From JBEVNX01 sp040507895 (GTDB lineage Bacteria > Desulfobacterota > Binatia > JACPRU01), in the NCBI GenBank assembly GCA_040507895.1, contig JBEVNX010000127.1, positions 1-26,858 of the forward strand: a DNA stretch of 26,858 bases. Direction: 5' to 3'. A program made the translations under genes and the position numbers. The notes under the pieces were generated by a model. It saw only the letters and a program-made list of their open reading frames with translations. It was not told where the DNA came from and searched no databases. Below are positions 1 through 8,100 of this stretch, piece by piece; position 1 is the stretch's first letter, and the number at the start of each line of letters is the position of its first letter.

Positions 1-560
1 GGACCGACGCCCCAGAGATGGGTCACCGCGAGCGGAGCGAGGAATGCTTCCACCCCTCCGGGCAAGACCTCGAGAAGGCCGTCGGGCTTCGACAGAGTGC
101 TGGCGATCTTAGCGACCATCTTCGACGGCCCGACGCCCACCGAGACGGCGAGGCCACACTGCTCCCGCACGCGCTGTCTGAGACGCCGAGCCAGCTCCAC
201 CGGGGTACCGAAGAGACCGAGCGAAGCGGTGACGTCGAGGAAGGCTTCGTCGAGCGAGAGCGGCTCCACGAGCGGCGTGAAGGTGGCGAAGATCGCGAAG
301 ATCTCGCGCGAAACCTCGGCGTAGCGGGTCATCCGGCCGGATAGATAGACGCCGTGAGGGCAAAGCCGGCGTGCCTCGGCCATGGGCATCGCCGAATGGA
401 TGCCGAAGGGCCGCGCTTCGTAGGAGGCAGCGGTCACCACGCCACGCGAGCCGAGGCCGCCGACGATCACCGGCCGACCGGTCAGTTCCGGATGATCCCG
501 TTGCTCCACCGACGCATAGAAAGCGTCCATGTCGGCATGCAGGATGATGCTCGCGGCCAA
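1..560 (-). CDS. dinB: DNA polymerase IV (Y-family), N-terminal part, cut by window edge
   Basis: Translesion DNA polymerase acting at stalled forks. About 186 residues are inside the window; the C-terminus lies beyond base 1. Read from the start, the protein gives SIILHADMDAFYASVEQ, the first catalytic carboxylate motif of Y-family polymerases. It continues with GLGSRGVVTAASYEAR and then LSLDEAFLDVT, the second metal-binding Asp-Glu motif, and VGVGPSKMVAKIAS. The start is TTG at 560-558: a TGA in the same frame at 566-564 excludes anything further upstream, and GGGGGAG lies six bases before the TTG. The gene is divergent from sirC across 39 bases, so both promoters must lie there or inside the genes. 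A frame beginning GTG at 567 is a shadow in another register. Assignment to DinB rather than another Y-family polymerase rests on the N-terminal half only. Confidence 0.93.
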   Translation of the reverse strand, partial: MAASIILHADMDAFYASVEQRDHPELTGRPVIVGGLGSRGVVTAASYEARPFGIHSAMPMAEARRLCPHGVYLSGRMTRYAEVSREIFAIFATFTPLVEPLSLDEAFLDVTASLGLFGTPVELARRLRQRVREQCGLAVSVGVGPSKMVAKIASTLSKPDGLLEVLPGGVEAFLAPLAVTHLWGVG

Positions 561-599
561 ATTTCACTCCCCCCGGGCCGGTGCTAGGATACCACGCTC

Positions 600-1256
600 G
601 TGTCCTACTATCCGGTGTTTCTCGATCTTCGGGGACGGCCCTGCCTGGTGGTGGGAGGGGGCCGGATCGCTCACGGCAAGATCGTCGGGCTACTGCGGGC
701 AGGGGCGGTCGTGCGAGTCGTCGCGCCGAGGGTCGTCGACCCCATCGAGCAACTAGCCGCCCGGGGAGAGCTCACGATCGTCGCCCGGCCGTATGTGTCC
801 GAAGACATGCGCGGCTTCCAGATCGTCGTGGCCGCGACCGATCAGCAGGAGGTCAATCGACGGGTTTCCGCCGATGGGCTGCAGGCGGGCGTTCTCGTCA
901 ACGTCGTCGACGCACCCGAGCTGTCGCAGTTCATCGCACCGGCCGTGCTCGAACGAGGCGAGCTACAGGTCGCGGTCTCGACATCCGGGGCTTCGCCGGC
1001 ATTCGCGGTCTTCGTGCGCGACCGCGTAGCCGAGGTGATCGGCCCGGAGTTCGCCACGTCCTTGGCGATTCTGCGCCGCGTGCGCGAACGCTTACGCTCG
1101 CGCTCGATGGAGGACCGCCGCCGAATTCAGCAGGCGATCGCCGAGGGCGGACTCGCCGAGCGCGTTCGCTGTCGCGACCACGCCGGAATCGACGGCTTGC
1201 TGCGCGCAGCGCTCGGCGAGGGAGCGACTCTCCGTGATCTCGGCGTGGAGTTTTGA
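600..1256 (+). CDS. sirC: Precorrin-2 dehydrogenase / sirohydrochlorin-type (CysG-N, Met8-like)
   Basis: NAD-dependent oxidation of precorrin-2 to sirohydrochlorin, on the path to siroheme or cobalamin; cytoplasmic. The 218-residue protein opens with YPVFLDLRGRPCLVVGGG, the typical strand and glycine-rich Rossmann turn of the CysG N-terminal domain. It also has the downstream ATDQQEVNRRVS and VNVVDAPELSQFIAPA segments that follow the NAD site in this family. A C-terminal helical part (about 140-218) matches the dimerisation region. There is no methyltransferase domain; that activity lies three genes downstream in the cobA/hemD fusion. The GTG start at 600 places the protein exactly at the conserved YYPVFLDL. 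It is the first gene of the tetrapyrrole operon, and the next gene begins four bases after its TGA. Whether it also chelates iron, as Met8 does, cannot be told. Confidence 0.92.
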   Translation: MSYYPVFLDLRGRPCLVVGGGRIAHGKIVGLLRAGAVVRVVAPRVVDPIEQLAARGELTIVARPYVSEDMRGFQIVVAATDQQEVNRRVSADGLQAGVLVNVVDAPELSQFIAPAVLERGELQVAVSTSGASPAFAVFVRDRVAEVIGPEFATSLAILRRVRERLRSRSMEDRRRIQQAIAEGGLAERVRCRDHAGIDGLLRAALGEGATLRDLGVEF

Positions 1257-1260
1257 TCCC

Positions 1261-2079
1261 ATGGACTGGGTGCTTCTCGCCATCGTTCTCGGCCTCTACC
1301 TGGTAGCTGCGGGCGGCTTCGTCGCCTACCTGGCTACGGCGCGCGAGCGCCTACGCACGCTCGCCCCGCAGTTGCTCGCAGCGGCGGCAGTGATCCATGG
1401 GCTGGAGATCGCGGGCCGCTCCTTCATGCTCGGACACATCGCGGTGGCGACGTTCGAGGAGGGCCTGTCGTTTCTCGCCTTCAGTCTCGCCATTCTCTAC
1501 CTGCTGCTCGACCGTACGAACGCCCTCGCCGTTCTCGGCGCCGTGATCACGCCCCTCATCGCGATGCTGATGGCGATGTCGTTGGTGGTCTCGTCGGGCG
1601 CCACGGAGCTTCCGCCGGCGTTGCGAAGCGCCTGGCTTCCGGTGCATGTCACGCTGGCATTTTTAGGCAATGCGGTGTTCGCGCTCGCCTTCGCGGCCAG
1701 CCTGGTCTACGTCTTCGAGGACAATCGTTTGAAAGCGAAGCGGCCCGGTCGCCGGCGCCTGTTGCCGTCTCTCGAGCGGCTTGACGATCTCAATCACCGC
1801 CTGCTCAGCTGGGGATTTCCTCTGCTCACGCTTGGGATCGTCAGCGGCGCGATCTGGGCACACTTCGCGTGGGGACGATTCTGGTCCTGGGAGGCGCGAG
1901 AGATCTGGTCGGGGGTCACCTGGTCCCTGTATGCGGTTTTGCTCCACGGCCGGAGCGTTGGCTGGCGCGGGCGGCGGGCGGCGACATTGACGATCTTTGG
2001 TTTTGCCGTGCTGCTCGTGTCGTTCGTGAGCGTGAACGTCTTCTTCCCGGGTCGCCACGGCGGGAGCTTCGGCTCGTGA
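1261..2079 (+). CDS. hemX: HemX / CcsA-like integral membrane protein
   Basis: A 272-residue membrane protein with about eight hydrophobic segments (near residues 2-24, 34-52, 62-82, 88-110, 125-147, 180-200, 218-235 and 245-265). Between the sixth and seventh is a tryptophan-rich loop, AWGRFWSWEAREIWSGVTW, which is the WWD-type haem-handling signature of the CcsA/CcmC/ResC cytochrome c assembly superfamily. Histidines (HGLEI, PVHVTL, LLHGR) are in positions that ligate haem in relatives. The ATG at 1261 follows the sirC stop closely, and the gene ends in a GTGA overlap with hemA. In Bacillus the equivalent hemX lies beside hemA and lowers HemA protein level. Position here fits either that role or cytochrome c assembly; sequence alone does not decide. 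Confidence 0.85.
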   Translation: MDWVLLAIVLGLYLVAAGGFVAYLATARERLRTLAPQLLAAAAVIHGLEIAGRSFMLGHIAVATFEEGLSFLAFSLAILYLLLDRTNALAVLGAVITPLIAMLMAMSLVVSSGATELPPALRSAWLPVHVTLAFLGNAVFALAFAASLVYVFEDNRLKAKRPGRRRLLPSLERLDDLNHRLLSWGFPLLTLGIVSGAIWAHFAWGRFWSWEAREIWSGVTWSLYAVLLHGRSVGWRGRRAATLTIFGFAVLLVSFVSVNVFFPGRHGGSFGS

Positions 2080-3362
2080 GCCCGCGCAAGCTCTGGCTCG
2101 TCGGCGTCTCCCACCACTCCGCGCCCGTAGCGCTTCGTGAGCGCCTGGCGCTCGACGATGCGGCGGCCGCGGAGGTCGGGCAGCGGCTGCTCCGACAGGT
2201 CCCGGGGCTCGACGAGTGCGCCTTGGTCTCGACTTGCAACCGGGTCGAGGTCATCGGCTTCGGCGATCCGGCGGCCAGCGATCCCACCTCCATCGTGGGC
2301 GCCTTGCAGAACGGACGCCCGCTGGGCGACGACCAACTCCGCTCCCACGTCTACGTCCACGAAGACCGGGCCGCGGTGCGCCATCTCTTCCGCGTGGCGT
2401 CGAGCCTGGATTCGTTGGTGGTCGGCGAGCCGCAGATTCTCGGTCAGGTGAAGGCCTTCTACGAGGCCGCCGTTCGGGCCGGAACGGCCGGAGCGATCCT
2501 CCATCGCGTGTTCCACAAGGCCTTCTCGGCGGCGAAGCGCGTGCGCAGCGAGACGGGTATCGGGGGCCGCAACGTCTCGGTGAGCTCGGTGGCCGTCGAG
2601 CTCGCGATGCAGATCTTCGAGTCGCTCTCCGAGAAGACCGCGCTGATGATCGGCGCCGGCAAGATGGCCGAGCTCGCCGCGCGTCACTTCCGCGACCGCG
2701 GCATCGGCGGCCTGATGTTCGCCAACCGCACGTTCGATCGGGGCGTCGAGCTGGCGCGCGAGCTTCACGGCACGCCGGTGCCCTTCGAGGAGCTCGGGCG
2801 CTATCTGCCGATGGCAGACGTGGTGATCGGCTCCACGGCCGCGACGGAGTTCCTGCTCACGGAAGCGCAGGTGCAAGAAGCGCTGCGCCTGCGGGGCTAC
2901 CGGCCGACGTTCCTGATCGATCTCGGCGTTCCCCGCAACTTCGATCCGCGCATCAACGATCTGCGCAACGTGTACCTCTACGACATCGACGACCTCGAGA
3001 GCGTGATCGGCGAGAACCGTGAAGAGCGCGGGCGCGAAGCGGCCCGCGCCGAAGAGATCGTGTCGGCGGAGGTCGAATCCTTTTGGAGATGGTTCGAGAA
3101 CCTCGAAGTCGTGCCGACCATCGTCGGGCTGCGCGACAAAGCGGAGCGAATCCGCCGACGCGAGCTCGACCGCACCCTGGGCGCGCTCAAGCACCTCGGC
3201 GACGAAGAGCGGAAGTCCATCGAGGCGATGGCGGAGGCGATCGTCAACAAGCTGCTCCACGAACCGATCGCGCGATTGAAGCGGGTCCAGGGCCCAGACG
3301 ACGAGGCGGTGCTCATGGCTCGTCGTCTCTTCGGCCTCGATGACCTCGATGACGATGACTGA
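2076..3362 (+). CDS. hemA: Glutamyl-tRNA reductase
   Basis: First committed step of C5 tetrapyrrole synthesis: NADPH-dependent reduction of glutamyl-tRNA to glutamate-1-semialdehyde. The 428-residue protein has GVSHHSAPVALRERL at the N-terminus and the catalytic cysteine in VSTCNRVEV (Cys54). It also has the GEPQILGQVK segment, the NADPH-binding turn GAGKMAEL (193-200), and a C-terminal helical dimerisation region. The GTG at 2076 overlaps the hemX stop as GTGA and puts the conserved motif 10 residues in. The open frame runs upstream to 1869, but that stretch overlaps hemX in another register and lacks family resemblance. The glutamate-semialdehyde aminotransferase partner (hemL) is not in the window. 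The C-terminus ends in an acidic run (DDLDDDD), which overlaps the start of hemC. Confidence 0.96.
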   Translation: MSPRKLWLVGVSHHSAPVALRERLALDDAAAAEVGQRLLRQVPGLDECALVSTCNRVEVIGFGDPAASDPTSIVGALQNGRPLGDDQLRSHVYVHEDRAAVRHLFRVASSLDSLVVGEPQILGQVKAFYEAAVRAGTAGAILHRVFHKAFSAAKRVRSETGIGGRNVSVSSVAVELAMQIFESLSEKTALMIGAGKMAELAARHFRDRGIGGLMFANRTFDRGVELARELHGTPVPFEELGRYLPMADVVIGSTAATEFLLTEAQVQEALRLRGYRPTFLIDLGVPRNFDPRINDLRNVYLYDIDDLESVIGENREERGREAARAEEIVSAEVESFWRWFENLEVVPTIVGLRDKAERIRRRELDRTLGALKHLGDEERKSIEAMAEAIVNKLLHEPIARLKRVQGPDDEAVLMARRLFGLDDLDDDD

Positions 3363-4284
3363 GAAGGGCACGACCGTCCGGGTCGGGACGCGCGGCAGCG
3401 CCTTGGCGGTCCGCCAGACGGAGTGGGTGGCGGGAGAGCTTCGCCGGCGGCGTCCGGGCCTTTCGGTCGAGATCGTGCGCATCCGCACCAGCGGGGACCA
3501 CCTCCTCGACCGGACCCTTTCCGAGATCGGTGGCAAGGGACTGTTCGTGAAAGAGATCGAGGAAGCGCTGCTCGGCGGTCGCATCGACCTAGCCGTGCAT
3601 TCGATGAAGGACATGCCTGCCTCGCTCGCTTCGGGCCTCACGTTTGCCGCGGTTCCGGCGCGCGAGGACCCTTCGGATGTGTTGATCGCACGCTCGACGG
3701 GAGGGCTCGCCGCGTTGCCGCGCGGAGCGAGAATCGGTACGGCGAGCCTTCGCCGCGCCGCCTTCGTGTACCATGCCCGCCCCGACGTCGAGGTGACGCC
3801 ACTACGCGGCAACGTGGATACTCGGATCAGCCGGTGGCGCACCGGTGACGTCGACGCGCTGGTTCTCGCTGCGGCGGGCTTGCATCGCCTCGGTCTGCGC
3901 TTGCCCGAGGCGCGGGCGCTGGCGACGGCAGAGATGCTGCCCGCGATCGGGCAGGGCGCGCTGGCGATCGAGGCCCGTCTCGACGGTCCGTGGCTGGAGG
4001 TGGGGGCTCTGCTCGACGACGCGGAGGCGCGCGTTGCGATTCTCGCCGAGCGCGCATTTTTGCAGGTCATGGGAGGCGATTGCACAATGCCGATCGCGGC
4101 TCACGCGATCGTGTCGGGACAGTCGGTGGAGCTCGACGCGGCCATCGCCGAGCCTTCGGGACGACGGCTGATCCGCGGCTCACGCCGCGGCGGGCGCGAA
4201 GCCGCCGAGGCGCTCGGCGCAACCTTGGCGTCCGAGATTCTCGAGCGCGGCGGCCGCGAGATCGTGGCGGGGCTTCGCCGTTGA
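3340..4284 (+). CDS. hemC: Hydroxymethylbilane synthase (porphobilinogen deaminase)
   Basis: Polymerises four porphobilinogen molecules into hydroxymethylbilane; cytoplasmic. The protein is 314 residues if started at 3340. Visible family marks are VGTRGSALAVRQ, IGGKGLFVKEIEEAL, the catalytic aspartate in HSMKDMP (Asp91), GTASLRR for substrate binding, LRGNVDTR, IGQGALAIE, and GGDCTMPIAAHA. Cys248 in that last motif should carry the covalent dipyrromethane cofactor. Three in-phase ATGs (3340, 3349, 3355) compete, all inside the end of hemA and none with a clear Shine-Dalgarno sequence. Translation is therefore probably coupled to hemA, and the start is uncertain by up to five residues. The stop overlaps the next gene as TTGA. 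Confidence 0.96.
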   Translation: MTSMTMTEKGTTVRVGTRGSALAVRQTEWVAGELRRRRPGLSVEIVRIRTSGDHLLDRTLSEIGGKGLFVKEIEEALLGGRIDLAVHSMKDMPASLASGLTFAAVPAREDPSDVLIARSTGGLAALPRGARIGTASLRRAAFVYHARPDVEVTPLRGNVDTRISRWRTGDVDALVLAAAGLHRLGLRLPEARALATAEMLPAIGQGALAIEARLDGPWLEVGALLDDAEARVAILAERAFLQVMGGDCTMPIAAHAIVSGQSVELDAAIAEPSGRRLIRGSRRGGREAAEALGATLASEILERGGREIVAGLRR

Positions 4285-5795
4285 GCGGCTTCGTCTACCT
4301 CGTCGGGGCGGGCCCAGGCGATCCGGGCCTTCTCACCCTGCGCGGTCGCGAGTGCATCGCCGAGGCCGATGTGGTGATCCACGACTACCTCGTGGACCCG
4401 CGCCTCCTGCGCCACGCTCGGCCCGCAGCCGAGATCGTCGAATCGGGGAAGAGCGGTGGTGCCGCCGATCGCGATCGTCAGCAGCACGCGATCAATCGGC
4501 GCATGGTCGCGGCGGCGCGAGCGGGGAAGGTGGTCGTGCGCCTCAAGGGCGGCGATCCTTTCGTGTTCGGCCGGGGCGGCGAAGAGGCGCAGGCGCTGGC
4601 CGACGCCGGAATCGGATTTGAGATCGTGCCCGGCGTGAGCTCGGCAACCGCGGTGCCGGCCTATGCAGGGATCCCGGTCACGGTGAGGGGCCTCAACTCG
4701 TCCTTTGCAGTGGTCACCGGATCCGAAGCGCCCGGCGCCGCACGCCCGCTCGACTGGCAGGCGCTGGCGCGCATGGAGACGCTGGTGGTCCTCATGGGCC
4801 TGCGCACGCTCGCGTCCATCACCTCGCGGCTGCGGGAAGCGGGAAAGTCGCCCGATACGCCCGCCGCGTGCGTGCGGTCGGGCACGCGGCCGGATCAGGA
4901 GACGATCGTCGGGACGCTCGCGGACATCGCCGATCGCGTGGCGCGCGCGGGGTTCGAGCCGCCGGCGATCCTCGTGGTGGGCGAGGTCGTGAAACAGCGC
5001 GAGCGGCTGGCGTGGCTCGAGCGCCGGCCGCTTCTCGGCCGCCGTATCCTCGTCACGCGCGCGACCGAACGAGCCGCGGAGTTCGTGGACCGCCTCGAGC
5101 GGCTCGGCGCCGAAGCCATCGCCGCGCCGACGATCGAGCTCGCGGCCGCTCCATCACCGGCCGTGCTGGATGCGGCGCTCGCCGCGCTCGATTCGTTCGA
5201 TTGGATCGTCTTCACGAGCGCGCACGGCGTCGACGTGCTCTTCGCTCGCTTGCGAGCGATCGGAAACGACGTACGCCGCCTGGGGCGCGCGCGCCTGGCG
5301 GCGATCGGGCCGGCGACTGCCGAGGCGCTCGCGAGCCGTGGCTTACGGGCCGACCTCGTACCCGAGACGTTTCGCGGAGAGGATTTCGCCGAAGCCCTCG
5401 CGCCGCACGTGGCCGGCCGGCGCGTGCTGTTGCCTCGAGCCGAGGGTGCCCGAGAGGTCTTGCCGCAGGCGCTGGCTCGGGCTGGCGCGGAGGTCGTCGA
5501 CGTAGCGACCTATCGCGCCGAGCCCGCGAAGGATCTTCCCGGACGCGTCCGTCAGCTCCTCGCGGAGGACGCGCTCGATGCGATCACGTTCACGAGCCCG
5601 AGCACGGTGCGCGGATTTCACGCGCTTCTCGAGGGAGGGGCGCGCGCCAGCGGCCGAGCGCGCATCGCCTGCATCGGGCCCGTCACGGCGCAAGCCGCCC
5701 GCGCGCTTGGATGGGGTGTCGACGTCGAGGCCCGCGAGTACACGACCGATGGCTTGGCGCGCGCCTTGATTGACTATTTCACGGGTCGAGGTTAG
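4281..5795 (+). CDS. cobA-hemD: Fusion: uroporphyrinogen-III C-methyltransferase + uroporphyrinogen-III synthase
   Basis: A 504-residue two-domain enzyme. Residues about 1-245 are an SAM-dependent uroporphyrinogen-III methyltransferase: VYLVGAGPGDPGLLTLRG, VVRLKGGDPFVFGRGGEEA, VPGVSSATAVPAYAGIP, VLMGL. This part makes precorrin-2. Residues about 255-500 are HemD, which cyclises and inverts ring D of hydroxymethylbilane: GRRILVTRATERAAEF, DWIVFTSAHGVDVLF, a second TFTSPSTVRGF repeat, and IACIGPVTAQAARALG. HemD is poorly conserved but has the expected two-lobed repeat. The TTG at 4281 overlaps the hemC stop; the open frame upstream to 3990 is only a shadow. One polypeptide therefore makes uroporphyrinogen III and diverts it to siroheme/cobalamin. 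This fusion is known in delta-proteobacterial and clostridial operons. Confidence 0.95.
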   Translation: MSGFVYLVGAGPGDPGLLTLRGRECIAEADVVIHDYLVDPRLLRHARPAAEIVESGKSGGAADRDRQQHAINRRMVAAARAGKVVVRLKGGDPFVFGRGGEEAQALADAGIGFEIVPGVSSATAVPAYAGIPVTVRGLNSSFAVVTGSEAPGAARPLDWQALARMETLVVLMGLRTLASITSRLREAGKSPDTPAACVRSGTRPDQETIVGTLADIADRVARAGFEPPAILVVGEVVKQRERLAWLERRPLLGRRILVTRATERAAEFVDRLERLGAEAIAAPTIELAAAPSPAVLDAALAALDSFDWIVFTSAHGVDVLFARLRAIGNDVRRLGRARLAAIGPATAEALASRGLRADLVPETFRGEDFAEALAPHVAGRRVLLPRAEGAREVLPQALARAGAEVVDVATYRAEPAKDLPGRVRQLLAEDALDAITFTSPSTVRGFHALLEGGARASGRARIACIGPVTAQAARALGWGVDVEAREYTTDGLARALIDYFTGRG

Positions 5796-5805
5796 TGCCC
5801 GATCG

Positions 5806-6792
5806 ATGAGCTTTCCCACCCAGCGCGCGCGTCGCGTGCGGCGCAATCCGATGCTGCGGGATCTCGTCCGAGAGACGGCTCTCGAGGTCGGCGATCTCGT
5901 CTACCCGATGTTCGTGGTTCCGGGTCGCGGCGTAGCGCGGGCGGTCGGTTCGATGCCCGGCGTCAGCCAGTTGTCCGTCGATCGGGCGGTGATCGAGGCG
6001 CGAGAGGTGCGCGCCCTCGGCATCCCGGCGGTGGTGTTGTTCGGCGTTCCGGTGCGGAAGGACGCTGTGGGCAGCGAAGCCGACGATCCCGCGGGCGTGG
6101 TGCCGTCCGCGGTTCGCACGATCCGCGAGGCGGTACCCGATCTCTGCGTGATCACCGACGTTTGCCTGTGTGAGTACACGGATCACGGACATTGCGGCGT
6201 ACTGCGCGGCGAAGAGGTCGACAACGATTCCACGCTCGAAGTGCTGGCTCGCGAAGCCGTGTGCCATGCGCGCGCCGGTGCGCACGTGGTGGCGCCTTCC
6301 GACATGATGGACGGTCGGGTAGGTGTCATTCGGCGCGCGCTGGATGCCGAAGGGTTCCAAGACGTACCCATCCTCTCGTACGCGGCAAAATACGCGTCGG
6401 GATTCTACGGACCCTTTCGCGAGGCGGCCGAATCGTCGCCGCAGTTCGGCGACCGCCGAGGCTATCAGATGGACCCCGGAAACGGTGACGAGGCGCTGCG
6501 GGAGATCGCCATCGATCTCGAAGAGGGCGCGGACATGGTGATGGTCAAGCCGGCGCTCCCGTACCTCGACGTCATCCGGCGCGCCCGTGTGCGCTTCCCC
6601 GGCGTGCCGCTCGCCGCCTACAACGTGAGCGGCGAGTACGCGATGTTGAAAGCCGCCGCCGAGCGCGGCTGGATCGACGGCGATCGAGTCACGATCGAGG
6701 TCCTCACCTCGATTCGCCGCGCTGGAGCCGATTTCATCCTCACGTATTCGGCAAAGGACGCGGCGCGCATCCTCGGCGCCGGGCGAGCTTGA
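5806..6792 (+). CDS. hemB: 5-aminolevulinate dehydratase (porphobilinogen synthase)
   Basis: Condenses two 5-aminolevulinates to porphobilinogen; cytoplasmic, usually octameric. In the 328-residue protein the zinc cysteines are in DVCLCEYTDHGHCG (Cys120, Cys122, Cys130), so this is the zinc-dependent rather than the magnesium-only type. The two active-site lysines are in SYAAKYASGFYGPF (Lys195) and MVKPALPYLD (Lys248), and RRGYQMDPGN is the usual substrate segment. The ATG at 5806 is ten bases after the cobA/hemD stop; the open frame extends 12 codons further upstream into the previous gene without resemblance. It is the last clear tetrapyrrole gene, and its stop overlaps a small unknown frame as TTGA. 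hemE, hemN and hemL are not in the window. Confidence 0.96.
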   Translation: MSFPTQRARRVRRNPMLRDLVRETALEVGDLVYPMFVVPGRGVARAVGSMPGVSQLSVDRAVIEAREVRALGIPAVVLFGVPVRKDAVGSEADDPAGVVPSAVRTIREAVPDLCVITDVCLCEYTDHGHCGVLRGEEVDNDSTLEVLAREAVCHARAGAHVVAPSDMMDGRVGVIRRALDAEGFQDVPILSYAAKYASGFYGPFREAAESSPQFGDRRGYQMDPGNGDEALREIAIDLEEGADMVMVKPALPYLDVIRRARVRFPGVPLAAYNVSGEYAMLKAAAERGWIDGDRVTIEVLTSIRRAGADFILTYSAKDAARILGAGRA

Positions 6793-7004
6793 GGCGACGG
6801 TCGACCGCCGCCGCGCCGGTCTTCTTCCTCTGCGGCGTCGCGCGAGCTTACCCGATCGCCGAGGAGCACAAGCTCGGCAACCACTTCACGCTCGAGGCGA
6901 GGGCCGTCCAAATGTTGCCGGTCGATTCGCTCGACGCAGCTACGGCCAAGCAGCGCCTCGAGGCGTTGCAAGAAGTCGCGCATCGCCGTATCGCCGCACC
7001 CTGA
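6789..7004 (+). CDS. Small unknown protein between hemB and hisC
   Basis: A 71-codon frame starting TTG inside the hemB stop (TTGA overlap, as seen elsewhere in this operon) and ending 15 bases before hisC. I do not recognise the protein. It has an arginine-rich start, a short hydrophobic patch (APVFFLCGVARAY), and then a charged soluble part with a predicted helix ending AKQRLEALQEVAHRR. Third codon positions are overwhelmingly G or C, as in the neighbouring real genes, which favours coding. Against it are the rare start, the lack of any recognised domain and an open frame on the opposite strand. It may be an operon-end peptide or non-coding spacer. Confidence 0.4.
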   Translation: MRRRSTAAAPVFFLCGVARAYPIAEEHKLGNHFTLEARAVQMLPVDSLDAATAKQRLEALQEVAHRRIAAP

Positions 7005-7019
7005 GGGGGAAGGACAGGA

Positions 7020-8057
7020 GTGTTTCGTAAGACCGTCGAGGCCATGGAAAGCTACGTTCCCGGGGAGCAGCCGCGAGACCGTCGCTACGTGAAGCTCAAT
7101 ACCAACGAGAATCCGTATCCTCCCTCCCCGCAGGTGCTGGAAGCGCTGCGCGACGGCATCGGAGAGAACCTGCGTCTCTATCCCCGCCCGATGGCGGACG
7201 AGCTGCGCGAGCGAGCGGCGCGGCTCTATCGCCTGGAGCCGGACAACGTCTTGGTCGGCAACGGGTCGGACGAGCTGCTGGCGATCGTCATGCGCGCGGT
7301 GATCGATCCCGGAGACGCGGTGGCCTATCCGGTACCGACGTACAGCCTCTACGACACGCTCGTCAGCATCCACTGCGGGGTGGCGGTCCATGTGCCGTTC
7401 CCGCCCGATTTCTCGCTGCCGGCGGAGCTTGCGGACGTGGATGCGCGACTGATCATCGTCTGCAATCCGAATTCGCCGTCCGGCACGCTGATCGCGCCGC
7501 AACATCTCGGTCCGCTGTTCCGACGCCGCGATCGACTGGTCGTCGTCGACGAAGCGTACGTCGACTTCGCCGACGCCCATTGCCTCGAGCTTCTGCACGA
7601 GCTGCCGAACCTCGTGATCCTGCGGACCCTGTCGAAATCCTACTCGCTGGCGGGCATGCGCATCGGGTTGGCGCTCGGCGCGACGGGCGTGATCGGTCAG
7701 CTTGCCAAGGTGAAGGACTCGTACAACGTCAATCGCCTGTCGATCGTCGCCGGCGCGGCGGCGCTGCGAGATCCGCGCTGGATGGAGGCTAACGTCCGTC
7801 GCGTACGCCGCACGCGGGAAGCGCTCACCCGCCGGCTCGGCGAGCTCGGCTTCGAGGTGCCGCCGTCGCAGGCGAACTTCGTGCTCGCGCGCCGGCCGGG
7901 GCAGGATCTCGAGCCGCTCTACGAAGGCCTGAAGCGCCGCGGGGTGCTCGTGCGCTACTTTGCCACGCCCGAGCTTCGTGACGCGCTGCGCATCACGGTC
8001 GGCACGGACGATGAGATCGGGCTGTTGGTCCGCGTGCTGGACCAGCTGGTGAGCTGA
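7020..8057 (+). CDS. hisC: Histidinol-phosphate aminotransferase
   Basis: PLP-dependent fold-type I transaminase of histidine synthesis (imidazole-acetol phosphate to histidinol phosphate); related enzymes also act on aromatic amino acids. The protein is 345 residues. Seen are KLNTNENPYPPSP (substrate binding), NGSDELL, the CNPNSPSGT motif, VVDEAYVDFA (cofactor ring Asp and Tyr), and the Schiff-base lysine in LRTLSKSYSLAGMRIG (Lys206). The C-terminal GVLVRYF and LRITVGTDDE segments are also present. The GTG start at 7020 is preceded by AGGACAGGAG, a strong ribosome site that decides the start. No other his genes are in the window. It may be read through from the hem operon or have its own promoter in 6793-7019, where I see no convincing one. 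Confidence 0.94.
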   Translation: MFRKTVEAMESYVPGEQPRDRRYVKLNTNENPYPPSPQVLEALRDGIGENLRLYPRPMADELRERAARLYRLEPDNVLVGNGSDELLAIVMRAVIDPGDAVAYPVPTYSLYDTLVSIHCGVAVHVPFPPDFSLPAELADVDARLIIVCNPNSPSGTLIAPQHLGPLFRRRDRLVVVDEAYVDFADAHCLELLHELPNLVILRTLSKSYSLAGMRIGLALGATGVIGQLAKVKDSYNVNRLSIVAGAAALRDPRWMEANVRRVRRTREALTRRLGELGFEVPPSQANFVLARRPGQDLEPLYEGLKRRGVLVRYFATPELRDALRITVGTDDEIGLLVRVLDQLVS

Positions 8058-8100
8058 CGGACGGTCCCGCGCCTCGGCGCAAGACCTCGAGATCCTCGAG

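Noticed and set aside
1794..4085. Minus-strand open frame of about 760 codons
   Set aside because: It lies opposite hemX, hemA and hemC, which are certain genes. Its translation is a low-complexity Arg/Ala/Ser-rich string without family motifs, as expected for an antisense frame in GC-rich DNA.
8058..8100. Possible bidirectional terminator between hisC and rpsT
   Set aside because: Only a 4-bp GC stem (GCGC-CTCG-GCGC) and two CTCGAG palindromes are present, with no T-run on either strand.
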